Shown here: piece after piece, positions 1-8,222 of the stretch | Layout of the letters: every line of letters starts with the position of its first letter | How positions within the stretch are numbered: position 1 is the stretch's first letter | NCBI RefSeq assembly: GCF_900302505.1 | Contig: NZ_OMOJ01000007.1 | Coordinates: 1-64,000 of the forward strand | Reading direction: 5' to 3' | From: Pseudoprimorskyibacter insulae | Lineage (GTDB): Bacteria; Pseudomonadota; Alphaproteobacteria; Rhodobacterales; Rhodobacteraceae | DNA: 64,000 bases | Notes under the pieces: model-generated | Seen by the model: only the letters and a program-made list of their open reading frames with translations | Database searches by the model: none | What the model was told of the DNA's origin: nothing | Program-made: the position numbers and the translations under genes

Positions 1-64
1 CGCCTGCTTCGTGCTCGGTCAGGATGCCGATGATCTGTTCGTCCGTGAATCTCGTTCGCTTCAT
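1..64 (-). CDS. IS3-family transposase OrfA, N-terminal fragment (cut by window edge)
   Basis: Twenty-one codons are visible, starting with ATG at 64 on the minus strand and reading MKRTRFTDEQIIGILTEHEA. This is the typical start of the small helix-turn-helix OrfA protein of IS3-family elements, which binds the element ends and is joined to OrfB by frameshifting to form the DDE transposase. Only the N-terminus is in the window, so whether the gene is intact cannot be judged. Confidence 0.7.
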   Translation of the reverse strand, partial: MKRTRFTDEQIIGILTEHEAG

Positions 65-127
65 TGTCCGTCCTCAAGTTGGATCGGACTCTAATCAACG
101 GTGGAGGAAAAATCCCGTGGCAGGTCA
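1..127 (-). mobile_element. IS3-family insertion sequence, terminal fragment
   Basis: On the minus strand the sequence opens with the first codons of an IS3-type OrfA transposase, preceded by a short leader that ends at 127 in a tract reading TGACCTGCCACGGG on the minus strand, which looks like a terminal inverted repeat. Immediately to the right the reading frame of an oxidoreductase begins in the middle of that protein, which places the element end at about 127. The rest of the element and its other end lie outside the window, so the inverted repeat and target duplication cannot be confirmed. Confidence 0.65.
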
Positions 128-366
128 CCTTCATCAACGAAGTGGCGGAGGTGCCAGGCCTGTACGCGGGCCTTGGCTACCATGGTAACGGAATAGCGAT
201 GGGCACTTTGGCCGGTGTTGTTTTGGCCGACCTCGCGCTGGGAAATACGCCGAGGGTGGTTTGGCCACGGTTCGTACGAATTCCTCCGTCTAGGGTCCCA
301 TTTGGGCAGTGGCGACGCGGTCTGCTTCGTCCCGCATACACCTTGGCAAAACTGATGGATCGATGA
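128..366 (+). pseudogene. FAD-dependent oxidoreductase (DadA/glycine-oxidase type), 3' remnant next to IS
   Basis: The frame encodes the last ~79 residues of a DAO-family FAD oxidoreductase. The diagnostic stretch is GLYAGLGYHGNGIAMG, the C-terminal loop that closes over the flavin in D-amino-acid and glycine oxidases. There is no gene start: the open frame runs back only into the leader of the insertion sequence, where a TTG at 64 is probably accidental. The parent gene therefore appears to be interrupted at about 127 and inactive. The substrate cannot be told from this fragment. The convergent 541-aa gene ends 5 bases downstream. Confidence 0.7.
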
Positions 367-371
367 CAGGC

Positions 372-1997
372 TCAGTGGACGGCCGACACTTCTTCTCCGT
401 TTACCTGTGAATCGGCGTCTTCAAAGCCAAGGTCAGACAACCTGCCGGAAAACTGTTCCCTGGTTCTCTCGTTCAGTCCTGAAATTTCAGAGCCCTTCAA
501 CGCGAAGGCCAGCTTAAGAAACTCGATATCGCCGTATTCACTCGACGCGTACTCTACGACTTCATTCCAGATGCTGAGTGAGACAGCGCCAGAATTGTCA
601 TTACGGCGAAGCGCAGTGAGAAGGTCTTTCTGCTTCCTTTCAAACGCGATTAGCCTTATGCGTGCAGCGATCAGTGATGGGCCGAGCGGCGAAGGCAAGT
701 ACTCTTTTTCTAAGGCGTAAAGCAACGATCTCTGGTCTGGTTCCGCATTCTTAACAGATTCAATTGTGTTGAAATAAGTTGATATGGCGATTGCTGCGGA
801 TCTTCTGTCTTCCTCAAGTGCCGCTGAAATTTTCTCTGAGGTTTTTTCGGGGTTTGGAGGGGCAGCCTGTGAAAGTAGAAGTTCAGATGTTTGACTTGAA
901 ATTTCACTATTTCTTCGCGCCGCTGGAATCAGTGTTTCCGCAAGTCCAGTTGCACCAGCGGCGATAAAAGTATCTACGAGTCGAGGTGTGAAGATTTGTT
1001 TTAGCTGAGTGGGGAGCTCGCCAAGTTGTCGGATGATCTCGAGTCCATACTCATCTGCTTCAGCTTTTGATGAAAACCCTGTTGCAAGCGCCGACCAAAT
1101 GTCTGGATCCGCGCTGCAGTTGGAGCTGCCAATATTTGTTCCGTCGAGGGCCAAAGTTGGGACGTCATTTTTGATAACATTTGCCATGTAGGTGTATGAT
1201 GGTGCGACAACGTTCAGCGAGTTGATCGTCTTCAATGCTTCTGCGGCCAACCCGTGTTCTATGTACAGGCCGATCAGGTCCTTGGCGACTTCGATATTTG
1301 TATTGGCGGAATCTGTAAGGATATTTGCTCGCATTTGGCTAAGTCTGCCTGAATAGTCTGACTCGGATAAGTGAATGACAATTCCGAATTCCTCTTCCCG
1401 CCGACATTCTGTAGATCGCACAGGCTCCTCATCACTAAAATTTACAGACTGTGGTGAAATCTTCTGATCAGCAGAGCTGATAGACGACTGGGTTGAATTT
1501 TTGGCAACAATAAAATTCTTCTTTTTGGCGAGTTCAAAGTCCGCCTTCAAGCCCGCGATGATTTCAGATGACGAAACGGATAGGCGCATGATGCGTGCAC
1601 TTGTTGGTTCTTTGTTCAGATTTATTGTTTGCAAGCTGCTTACAGTGGGTGGATCGGAAATATCCAAAACTAAAATTCCCGGTGAGAGAACGAAGTGACT
1701 CTCAACGCAGGCGCATCCCAAGCCAAAAACAATTTTGTTTTCCATGGTCGCGACTGTTTGAATTCGGCTCATTGGAATTTTTTTAAAGACCTCTGATGTA
1801 TCAATTTCGCCGTCAAATTCTAAAAACTCAACGGACAAAATTTTGTCCGAAAGGGTGATACTCCAGTCAAAACTCAAGTCGTGGTAAAATACAAGCCGCG
1901 CGAAATTTTCATGTAATCCCGATTTGACTACGATTCTTGCCATCGAGATGTTTGGCGCGATGAGCAGCAGTGCAGCAATACAGACAAAATAGTGCAT
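372..1997 (-). CDS. Exported AMIN-like/helical-repeat protein of the flagellar cluster, function unknown
   Basis: A 541-residue protein that starts with a clear signal peptide (hydrophobic residues about 5-19, cleavage likely after SMA at 18-20), so it should be periplasmic. Residues about 20-125 look like an AMIN-type beta domain, a fold found in envelope proteins that bind peptidoglycan or associate with secretin-like machines. Residues about 220-540 are mostly helical with a TPR-like character. It lies directly downstream of motA with stop and start adjoining at 1997, so it is probably co-transcribed with the motor genes. A role in stabilising the stator or basal body at the cell wall is an inference from position and domain type. 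I do not recognise a named family. Base composition is clearly richer in A+T than in the genes after position 8000. Confidence 0.75.
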   Translation of the reverse strand: MHYFVCIAALLLIAPNISMARIVVKSGLHENFARLVFYHDLSFDWSITLSDKILSVEFLEFDGEIDTSEVFKKIPMSRIQTVATMENKIVFGLGCACVESHFVLSPGILVLDISDPPTVSSLQTINLNKEPTSARIMRLSVSSSEIIAGLKADFELAKKKNFIVAKNSTQSSISSADQKISPQSVNFSDEEPVRSTECRREEEFGIVIHLSESDYSGRLSQMRANILTDSANTNIEVAKDLIGLYIEHGLAAEALKTINSLNVVAPSYTYMANVIKNDVPTLALDGTNIGSSNCSADPDIWSALATGFSSKAEADEYGLEIIRQLGELPTQLKQIFTPRLVDTFIAAGATGLAETLIPAARRNSEISSQTSELLLSQAAPPNPEKTSEKISAALEEDRRSAAIAISTYFNTIESVKNAEPDQRSLLYALEKEYLPSPLGPSLIAARIRLIAFERKQKDLLTALRRNDNSGAVSLSIWNEVVEYASSEYGDIEFLKLAFALKGSEISGLNERTREQFSGRLSDLGFEDADSQVNGEEVSAVH

Positions 1998-2866
1998 TAC
2001 GCCGCCTCTGATTTGGTGGTTTTCAGCGCCTCTTCAAGGGCAACAAAGGAAGGCCTCAAATGAGATGGTGTGTTTTGACGTCCAACTTCAATGCAAATGT
2101 TGACGCTGTGTTGGTGCAAATTTGCAACTAATACTTCTCGTATCAGTTTGTAGAATGAGCTGTCTTCTTCGATCACTGATTTCAATTTGGCTGCGAATGG
2201 CGCAACGATGCCGTATGCTAAAAAAACACCGAGAAAAGTTCCCACTAGCGCGCCACCGATCAGTTTCCCCAATACTTCAGGCGGTTGGTCGATCGAGCCC
2301 ATGGTCTTAATGACACCAAGGACGGCAGCAACAATACCCAAAGCGGGCAGACCATCCGCGACGGTTTGTAATGCGTGGCTGGAGTGCATGTCGTGATGAT
2401 GTCCATCGTCTAGACGTTTCTCCAACACTTCTTCGACTTGATGCGGATCGTCGTAGTTCATTGAAGCCGACCGAAGGGTGTCACAAATTAGGTCTACGGC
2501 GCGGGTGTCTTTTTGGATTCTCGGATATTTTGAGAATATTGACGACGCGTTGGCGTCCTCAATGTGTTCTTCTATCGAAACTGGACTCTGCTTGGCCAAT
2601 CTGATCAACTCAAAGAGAAGGCAAAGCAAATCTTTGTAATCTGATGATTTCCATTTTGGGCCTTTGAATACTTTTCCTATGTCTTTTATTGTGTGCTTGG
2701 CCGCCAAACCATTGTTGCTTATCAAGAACGCTCCAACTGCAGCACCACCGATCATCATCATTTCAAACGGAAGCGACTTTAGAATGATAGTTAGTTTCCC
2801 GCCCGCCAACAAGTAGCCGCCAAAAACCATAACAACCACGACACCAATGCCAATTATGCCTAGCAC
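1997..2866 (-). CDS. motA: Flagellar motor stator protein MotA
   Basis: 289 residues, the usual MotA length, with four membrane segments at about 3-22, 32-52, 170-190 and 203-225 and a large charged cytoplasmic loop between the second and third. Together with MotB, MotA forms the proton channel that drives flagellar rotation; the loop meets FliG in the switch. The glycine- and proline-rich third segment (ADGLPALGIVAAVLGVIKTM) is typical. No motB is visible next to it, so the partner must lie outside this window. The gene sits between the MotE-like gene and the exported AMIN-like protein on the minus strand. An AGGAG stretch precedes the ATG at 2866. Confidence 0.93.
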   Translation of the reverse strand: MLGIIGIGVVVVMVFGGYLLAGGKLTIILKSLPFEMMMIGGAAVGAFLISNNGLAAKHTIKDIGKVFKGPKWKSSDYKDLLCLLFELIRLAKQSPVSIEEHIEDANASSIFSKYPRIQKDTRAVDLICDTLRSASMNYDDPHQVEEVLEKRLDDGHHHDMHSSHALQTVADGLPALGIVAAVLGVIKTMGSIDQPPEVLGKLIGGALVGTFLGVFLAYGIVAPFAAKLKSVIEEDSSFYKLIREVLVANLHQHSVNICIEVGRQNTPSHLRPSFVALEEALKTTKSEAA

Positions 2867-2923
2867 ATCGTTCTCCTATTCTTCTGCGAATACGATGAGG
2901 TAAATTGTCTTAAGGTTCGGTAT

Positions 2924-3520
2924 CTATTCTTCAATTTTTCCAGCATTTGCGTTGCGTCCGGCCAATACTACACTGATGGCATATGCTGACCTTGCATCAA
3001 GAGATGCCAGGACTGCAGCGGCAGAATCGGGCTTCATCCGAGCTATGAAGCCTGCTGCAAACTCGGGTTGCATTTCTTGAAATAGAGCTGCGGCACTTTT
3101 AGGTTTCATTCGTTCGTAAACTGACGTCAGTCTTGCAAGATCATCTTCGGCAATGGCTTGCGACAAAGTCATGGTTTTTTGGAGATTTTCTTCGGCAAGT
3201 TCTGCCTCTTTGAGCCGATCTTGCGCCTCCCCCTCCATCATGGCCACAGCGGACAATCGCTGCTTGATTTGTTTTTCGGAAATCGCCACCAGTTCTTCAC
3301 GTTCCAGAAGTGCATCCAAAACGCGTTGTAGATCTTCGTCGGTTTGACATTGCTCCGGCTTCCCCTGTTGCTCATGCTGCGCACCTGCAGCATTCTGTGT
3401 AGAAGCGTCGGCTATTAGGGCGACGTCCTGAACAGCGAGGCGTAAACCGCCGGATGCTATGAAGACTGCGCCAAGCAGGGTAAGAGGTCCAAGTTTATGG
3501 TTTTTAAAGATAATCTTCAT
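2924..3520 (-). CDS. MotE-like flagellar protein (MgtE N-domain-like)
   Basis: 198 residues with one N-terminal membrane segment (about 11-31), a charged coiled-coil region (about 60-130) and a C-terminal region of about 60 residues resembling the intracellular N domain of MgtE (RMKPKSAAALFQEMQPEFAA and a repeat of the same motif). In other bacteria this arrangement defines MotE, a periplasmic chaperone-like partner of the stator and of FliL. The gene lies just upstream of motA and overlaps the stop/start boundary of the preceding small membrane protein at 3520, so the two are translationally coupled. Assignment to the MotE group comes from domain pattern and neighbours. Confidence 0.72.
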   Translation of the reverse strand: MKIIFKNHKLGPLTLLGAVFIASGGLRLAVQDVALIADASTQNAAGAQHEQQGKPEQCQTDEDLQRVLDALLEREELVAISEKQIKQRLSAVAMMEGEAQDRLKEAELAEENLQKTMTLSQAIAEDDLARLTSVYERMKPKSAAALFQEMQPEFAAGFIARMKPDSAAAVLASLDARSAYAISVVLAGRNANAGKIEE

Positions 3521-3867
3521 TATCTGCTCACGACTCGATGTCGGACAAATGTTGCGTCGGATGCAGGTTGCTGCACTTTTTCGGATGGAAAATCGTGCAT
3601 TGATGCGAGGAGAAGTTCCAGACGCAATGCTGTTTGCTCCGCTTTGGTTGTGATTTCTTGCAGGGATCGGCTCGAGTTTTCGGCGCCATTTTGCGCCATA
3701 TCGACAGCCTTTTCTAAATCGTCAACTTGCTTTGCCAAAGTGGTCACTGCGTTTCCGACTCCGCTCTCCAAATTTGTCAGCTGGTTTAAACGTCTGGATA
3801 AAACAAAGCAGTAGATCCCCGCGCCAAAAGCACCTGCCGCTAGAAATAGATCTGCAATGAAATTCAT
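3520..3867 (-). CDS. Small membrane-anchored coiled-coil protein in flagellar operon
   Basis: 115 residues with an N-terminal membrane anchor (about 4-22), then a heptad-rich helical region (about 25-95) and a short basic tail. It is preceded by fliL and followed by the MotE-like gene with a one-base overlap, so it belongs to the fliL-motA transcription unit. Similar short proteins occur at this position in flagellar clusters of Rhodobacterales. The function is unknown. A scaffold role at the stator or basal body would fit the anchor plus coiled coil, but this is inference only. Confidence 0.65.
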   Translation of the reverse strand: MNFIADLFLAAGAFGAGIYCFVLSRRLNQLTNLESGVGNAVTTLAKQVDDLEKAVDMAQNGAENSSRSLQEITTKAEQTALRLELLLASMHDFPSEKVQQPASDATFVRHRVVSR

Positions 3868-3877
3868 TCCGGTGTCC

Positions 3878-4366
3878 TCAATTCAATATGAATTCCATGA
3901 CGAGAAGGTCATTCACCTTCTCGTTTCCTAGAATCAGTTTTGCACGCCGAAGCATTTGAGAGCGAAGTCTTAACAGAGAGGCGGGTCCGGTTATGTCGGA
4001 TTCATCGACCGCTTGCAGGTAGCCGTTTAGCGTGTCAACCACTCTGGGCAACATGGATTCGACATAGTCTTTGTGCTCAGCCGGAACTTCGATTTGGGCG
4101 GTAAAGCGGAGGTGCTTTGCCGTTGCGTTCGGCCCCAAACTTACGGTCATTGGGTGCATCGGGACAAAGGCGACACTTTGAACTTCGGTCGCCGCGATCG
4201 CGATATCTTCGCGGACTTGTTCCTTCGAGCCGCCGCCGGATTTTGAAAAATAGTTCATTGACATAAAACTGCCGGTGCCACCGGATATTAGCAATAGAAG
4301 CCCCAGTAGCAAGGGTATACGTTTGTTTGTCTTTTTCGGTTTTTGTGTAGCGTTATTTTTGTCCAT
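3878..4366 (-). CDS. fliL: Flagellar basal-body-associated protein FliL
   Basis: 162 residues, with a short positively charged cytoplasmic N-terminus, a single membrane segment at about 18-38 and a periplasmic FliL domain (about 65-162) ending in the conserved terminal segment around VNDLLVMEFILN. FliL forms rings around the stator units and increases motor torque or stator retention. It is the first gene of the minus-strand set fliL, coiled-coil protein, MotE-like, motA, AMIN-like. It diverges from fliF across about 110 bases that must hold both promoters. Confidence 0.88.
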   Translation of the reverse strand: MDKNNATQKPKKTNKRIPLLLGLLLLISGGTGSFMSMNYFSKSGGGSKEQVREDIAIAATEVQSVAFVPMHPMTVSLGPNATAKHLRFTAQIEVPAEHKDYVESMLPRVVDTLNGYLQAVDESDITGPASLLRLRSQMLRRAKLILGNEKVNDLLVMEFILN

Positions 4367-4476
4367 GATGCGCCTTTCTGACCGTCACAAATCGCTTATA
4401 GCCCAATAGAAACTAACCGACTGTTAAGGCCCCTCTGCCAATTCTCCTTGGACGAGGCAGAAGGCCGGAGGGATTC

Positions 4477-6075
4477 GTGAAGTCGGTGATAGAGATATGG
4501 AACGCGCTGAACATGCGCCGTCGCGTCATTGTTGTTGGCGCAGCGGGTGCAATGTTTTTAGCGATTCTGTTCATGGCGCAAATTGCGGGACGGCCAAATA
4601 TGTCGTTGCTGTACGCCGAGTTAGAACAAGATGCAGCAGGCGAGGTGGTTCGGGCCCTCGGGCAGCGAAACATGCGGTACGAAGTACGGGGTGATTCAAT
4701 CTTTGTCGAAAGCGGCGAACGCGACGCTTTGCGTATGACTTTGGCCAGCGAAGGTTTGCCGGCAAATGGTTCAAAGGGATATGAATTATTAGATGCGCTA
4801 AATGGGTTTGGGACCACGGCGCAGATGTTTGATGCGGCCTATTGGCGGGCCAAGGAGGGGGAGCTGGCGCGCACAATCGTTTCGTTGTCCAGTGTCTCTT
4901 CTGCACGCGTACACATCGCCCAAGCCGACAATGCTCCGTTCCAGCGGGGTGCGACGCCGAAGGCCTCGGTTTTTCTGACGGCTCGGAACGGCGTGGTAGA
5001 GCCAGGTCAAGCGCGGGCGATGCGTTTTCTGGTTGCGTCGGCCGTTCCTGGGTTGGCGCCCGAAGATGTATCGGTCGTCGACAATCAAGGCAGGCTCATC
5101 ACGAATGAGGCTGCGGCGGCTACCGCCAATATAGCCGACGATAAAGGCGATTCCATTCGTGATCGGGTGCAGCGCCTTGTGGAAGCGCGTGTAGGAAAAG
5201 GAAATTCCGTCGTTGAAGTAAGTGTTGATACGGTCACTGAAAGCGAGTCGATTCTAGAACGCCGATTTGATCCAGATGGCCGCGTTGCCATCAGCACGGA
5301 CACGGAAGAAACGACGAACCAATCAGAAAATGGCTCTGCCGGCAGCGTAACGGTTGCGTCAAATATGCCAGATGGTGACGCGGCCGGTGCGCAAGGTGCC
5401 AGCAGTCAAAGCGTCGAATCTCGAGAGCGTGTAAACTACGAAGTGTCTGAAACAACGCGCGAAATCACACGTGTTCCTGGCGCGATTCGTCGGTTGACCG
5501 TTGCGGTGATGGTAAACGGAACCTACGAAATTGGCGACGACGGTGCGCGGCAATTTGTGCCGTTGGCGGAGGCAGAGCTGACGGCCCTGCATGATTTGGT
5601 CGCGTCCGCAGTTGGTTTCGATGAAGCCCGGGGCGATCAAATCACAATCCGTTCGATGCCATTTGATGAGCCGGTTATTAGCGGAAGCACCGCGACGATT
5701 AGGCCGTGGTATAGTGCCATCGACCTAACCGGTCTCGGAAAGTTGGCTCTTTTGTCCGCGGTCGCTTTGATTATGGGGTTGTTTGTTCTACGCCCAATTC
5801 TTCGCGCGCCGCCGCCTTTGGCTGATACGTCTTTGTTGAATGGGCCGGGTATACCCGCCGATGAAATTCCTGCGATTAGCAGCGTTGTGCCTGATGTGCC
5901 TCAGATTGCGGATCTGCCTATGGCGCTGCCCGACACCGAATCCTTCGCTTTTGGTGCTTTGGATGAGCAGCCTGCCGACCCTGTGGATAAACTGCGCGGC
6001 TTGATCGATACCCGCAAAGATGAGTCGGTAGAAATTTTGCGGGGATGGCTTAGTGAAAAGGAGACTGCGGTTTGA
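4477..6075 (+). CDS. fliF: Flagellar MS-ring protein FliF
   Basis: 532 residues. Membrane segments at about 16-36 and 419-440 flank the large periplasmic ring-building region, with the YscJ/FliF domain at about 45-210 and the FliF C domain at about 215-390. The last ~30 residues (LRGLIDTRKDESVEILRGWL) are the cytoplasmic tail that docks FliG. FliF builds the MS ring on which the switch and export apparatus assemble. The GTG start at 4477 matches the beginning of the N-terminal helix. The next gene starts with a TTG overlapping the fliF stop, so the plus-strand genes are coupled. A+T content is still higher than in later genes. Confidence 0.93.
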   Translation: MKSVIEIWNALNMRRRVIVVGAAGAMFLAILFMAQIAGRPNMSLLYAELEQDAAGEVVRALGQRNMRYEVRGDSIFVESGERDALRMTLASEGLPANGSKGYELLDALNGFGTTAQMFDAAYWRAKEGELARTIVSLSSVSSARVHIAQADNAPFQRGATPKASVFLTARNGVVEPGQARAMRFLVASAVPGLAPEDVSVVDNQGRLITNEAAAATANIADDKGDSIRDRVQRLVEARVGKGNSVVEVSVDTVTESESILERRFDPDGRVAISTDTEETTNQSENGSAGSVTVASNMPDGDAAGAQGASSQSVESRERVNYEVSETTREITRVPGAIRRLTVAVMVNGTYEIGDDGARQFVPLAEAELTALHDLVASAVGFDEARGDQITIRSMPFDEPVISGSTATIRPWYSAIDLTGLGKLALLSAVALIMGLFVLRPILRAPPPLADTSLLNGPGIPADEIPAISSVVPDVPQIADLPMALPDTESFAFGALDEQPADPVDKLRGLIDTRKDESVEILRGWLSEKETAV

Positions 6076-6674
6076 CAGCCCTATCAAATATTCTGACTGA
6101 TTTTTCCAAGGCTACGTGGGTTAATGCCGAGGTTCCAACCATTGAACCTGATTATTTAGAAAATGAGCGGCTTGAGGCGTTTGAAAAGGGATATAAGGCA
6201 GGTTGGGAGGATGTCTTGGCGGCCAATTCCTCTGACAGGGAACGTGTGGCCGCAGAATTTTCGCAAAACCTGCTGGATTTATCCTTTACCTACCATGAGG
6301 CACACAGTCATGTTCTCCGATCGGTGATGCCCCTTTTGGACCAAATGGTTACTGTCCTTTTGCCTAAGGTTGCGCGGCAGACAATTGGCGCACATGTTGT
6401 TGAAAATCTGCAGAAAATGGCCCGTGATCTGACAGCGTCGGAAGTTCAGGTGACCGTTCATTCAGAAAATGAGGCGCGCATTCTTCCGATGATGGATCAG
6501 GATTTCGGTTTCGCGATTTCGATCCAGTGCGACGATTCCCTAGAGTTGACCCAGGCCGAAATCCGATTTGGAGCTTCGGAAGCCAGTATCAACTTGGATG
6601 AAATCCTATCTGCTGTCCGGACAGCTGTTGAAGGGTTTGTCTATGAAAACACGAAAGGAGCAGTCAATGGATGA
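6072..6674 (+). CDS. FliH-like flagellar assembly protein
   Basis: 200 residues, soluble and largely helical, lying between fliF and fliN where the export-ATPase regulator FliH is usually encoded. The segment FEKGYKAGWEDVLAA (about 37-50) and the long amphipathic helix after it recall the central FliH region; the C-terminal half (about 120-190) recalls the FliH/YscL globular domain. FliH would tether the FliI ATPase to FliN at the C ring. The TTG start at 6072 overlaps the fliF stop, and the 3' end overlaps fliN by 8 bases. FliH proteins diverge strongly, so the assignment leans partly on position. Confidence 0.68.
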   Translation: MTALSNILTDFSKATWVNAEVPTIEPDYLENERLEAFEKGYKAGWEDVLAANSSDRERVAAEFSQNLLDLSFTYHEAHSHVLRSVMPLLDQMVTVLLPKVARQTIGAHVVENLQKMARDLTASEVQVTVHSENEARILPMMDQDFGFAISIQCDDSLELTQAEIRFGASEASINLDEILSAVRTAVEGFVYENTKGAVNG

Positions 6675-6954
6675 CGGCCTAAAGCCCCAAGATGCGCCCA
6701 ATCCCCTAACAAGTGTGCCGATTGAGATTACGGTTTCTGTTGGTCGTGCACGCCCCCTCGTGCGCGATCTTTTGCGGCTCGAAGAAAACTCCGTGTTGGT
6801 TTTGGACAAACGGCTTGAGGATCCGGTGGAACTTTATGTTGGTGATCGTTTGATCGGGCTCGGTACATTGGAAGTCGATGAAAATGGAAAGGATCCCGCA
6901 CAACTGGTTGTACGATTGTCCGAAGTCATGGCGCTTGAGGCGAACTCTGGCTGA
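6667..6954 (+). CDS. fliN: Flagellar motor switch protein FliN
   Basis: 95 residues, close to a minimal FliN: a short acidic N-terminus and one SpoA (surface presentation of antigens) domain at about 17-92, with the typical VPIEITVSVGRARPLVRDLL start and a glycine-bearing turn at LYVGDRLIGLGTL. FliN forms the lower C ring with FliM and binds FliH. The ATG at 6667 was chosen over earlier in-frame codons because it begins right at the FliH/FliN junction with an AAAGGAG stretch upstream and matches family length. Its TGA overlaps the fliP ATG. Confidence 0.9.
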   Translation: MDDGLKPQDAPNPLTSVPIEITVSVGRARPLVRDLLRLEENSVLVLDKRLEDPVELYVGDRLIGLGTLEVDENGKDPAQLVVRLSEVMALEANSG

Positions 6955-7682
6955 TGTGGCATTTTTGGTTAACAGCATTTGCCGTCTTGCTGCTGCAATC
7001 GACAACAGGTCATGCGCAGGGGCTGGAAATAACGCTGGGTGAGGGGGCTTCCGTCACTGGGGCCAGCATTCAACTGATAGCATTGATCACTGTTCTAAGT
7101 CTGGCGCCAGGCCTAGCGATGATGATCACCTGCTTTCCTTTTGTCGTCACCGTCCTATCGATCATGCGTCAGGCCATTGGCTTGCAGCAGGCCCCGCCGA
7201 ACATGTTGATTGTAAGCCTGGCGCTTTTCATAACCTACTATGTGATGGACCCGGTGTTTTCGACTGCGTGGGATGCGGGAATTGGCCCGTTCATGCGTGA
7301 AGAATTGGATCTGGCTGAGGCGGCGCAGCGCGCTTTGGTTCCATTCAAAGAGTTTATGGCGCTTCGCATCGACCCGGGAACTTATGCGTCTCTGGCAGAG
7401 CTTCGACCCGATAGTATAGCGCAGGTGCCAGCACCAGACGGGCCGTTGTCGGTTCTAGTGCCGTCCTTTTTGTTGTCCGAAGTGGCCCGCGCGTTTCAGG
7501 TCGGGTTTATTATTTTCTTACCGTTTCTGGTTATCGATCTGGTCGTTGCCGCGATATTGATGGCGATGGGGATGATGATGGTCCCGCCTGCGATCGTATC
7601 GCTGCCGTTTAAATTGGCATTCTTCGTGGTCGCCGATGGTTGGGCGCTTGTGACAGGCAGCTTGGTTCAAAGCTACTTCTGA
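6954..7682 (+). CDS. fliP: Flagellar type III export component FliP
   Basis: 242 residues with a cleavable signal peptide (about 1-22), as is usual for FliP, and membrane segments at about 40-60, 75-95, 185-208 and 215-238. The family signatures TVLSIMRQAIGLQQAPPN (about 65-80) and FLVIDLVVAAILMAMGMMMV (about 186-206) are both present. FliP forms the core of the export gate with FliQ and FliR, which are not visible downstream, so the remaining export genes must lie elsewhere. Its start overlaps the fliN stop (TGATG). After fliP the flagellar block ends and base composition shifts to the high GC of the rest of the window. Confidence 0.95.
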   Translation: MWHFWLTAFAVLLLQSTTGHAQGLEITLGEGASVTGASIQLIALITVLSLAPGLAMMITCFPFVVTVLSIMRQAIGLQQAPPNMLIVSLALFITYYVMDPVFSTAWDAGIGPFMREELDLAEAAQRALVPFKEFMALRIDPGTYASLAELRPDSIAQVPAPDGPLSVLVPSFLLSEVARAFQVGFIIFLPFLVIDLVVAAILMAMGMMMVPPAIVSLPFKLAFFVVADGWALVTGSLVQSYF

Positions 7683-7736
7683 TGGCGAACCCAGGGTGCT
7701 AGAACGCCGACAAACGGCGTTGACAAGGAGAGTGAA

Positions 7737-8222
7737 GTGACCGTCATAAGGGCCGCGACCGAGGGTGACAAAATCGCAATTTGGACCATTTTGGAGCCGG
7801 TTTTTAGGGCTGGTGACACCTATGCGATCGACCCATCCATTGGCCAAGAGGACGGCCTGGCCTATTGGTTCGGGCGGCCGCGCCAAGTGTTCGTCGTCGA
7901 AGACCAAGGGCAGATTTTGGGAACTTATTACATCGTTCGAAACCAAGGTGGCGGCGGCAGCCATGTGTGCAATTGCGGCTTCGCCACGGCAGAGGCCGCG
8001 CGGGGCAAAGGGATTGCGCGCCAAATGTTGACGCACGCCTTGGGCACGGCCAAGGATCTTGGCTTCCACGCAATGCAATTCAATTTCGTCGTCGAGGCGA
8101 ACACCCGCGCGGTTGATACATGGCTGCGCGCCGGGTTTGAAGCCGTCGGTAGATTGCCCGAGGCTTTCCGGCATCCCACATTGGGGCCGGTCGACGCGCT
8201 GGTCATGTACAAAAAACTTTAG
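7737..8222 (+). CDS. GNAT-family N-acetyltransferase
   Basis: 161 residues covering a complete GNAT fold. The acetyl-CoA binding motif A is visible as ARGKGIARQML (about 87-97), preceded by the beta-bulge strand CNCGFATA. These enzymes move an acetyl group from acetyl-CoA to an amine; the substrate cannot be predicted. The GTG start at 7737 follows an AAGGAGAG ribosome site. The gene converges on the tetR gene and overlaps it by 4 bases at the 3' end. Confidence 0.85.
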   Translation: MTVIRAATEGDKIAIWTILEPVFRAGDTYAIDPSIGQEDGLAYWFGRPRQVFVVEDQGQILGTYYIVRNQGGGGSHVCNCGFATAEAARGKGIARQMLTHALGTAKDLGFHAMQFNFVVEANTRAVDTWLRAGFEAVGRLPEAFRHPTLGPVDALVMYKKL

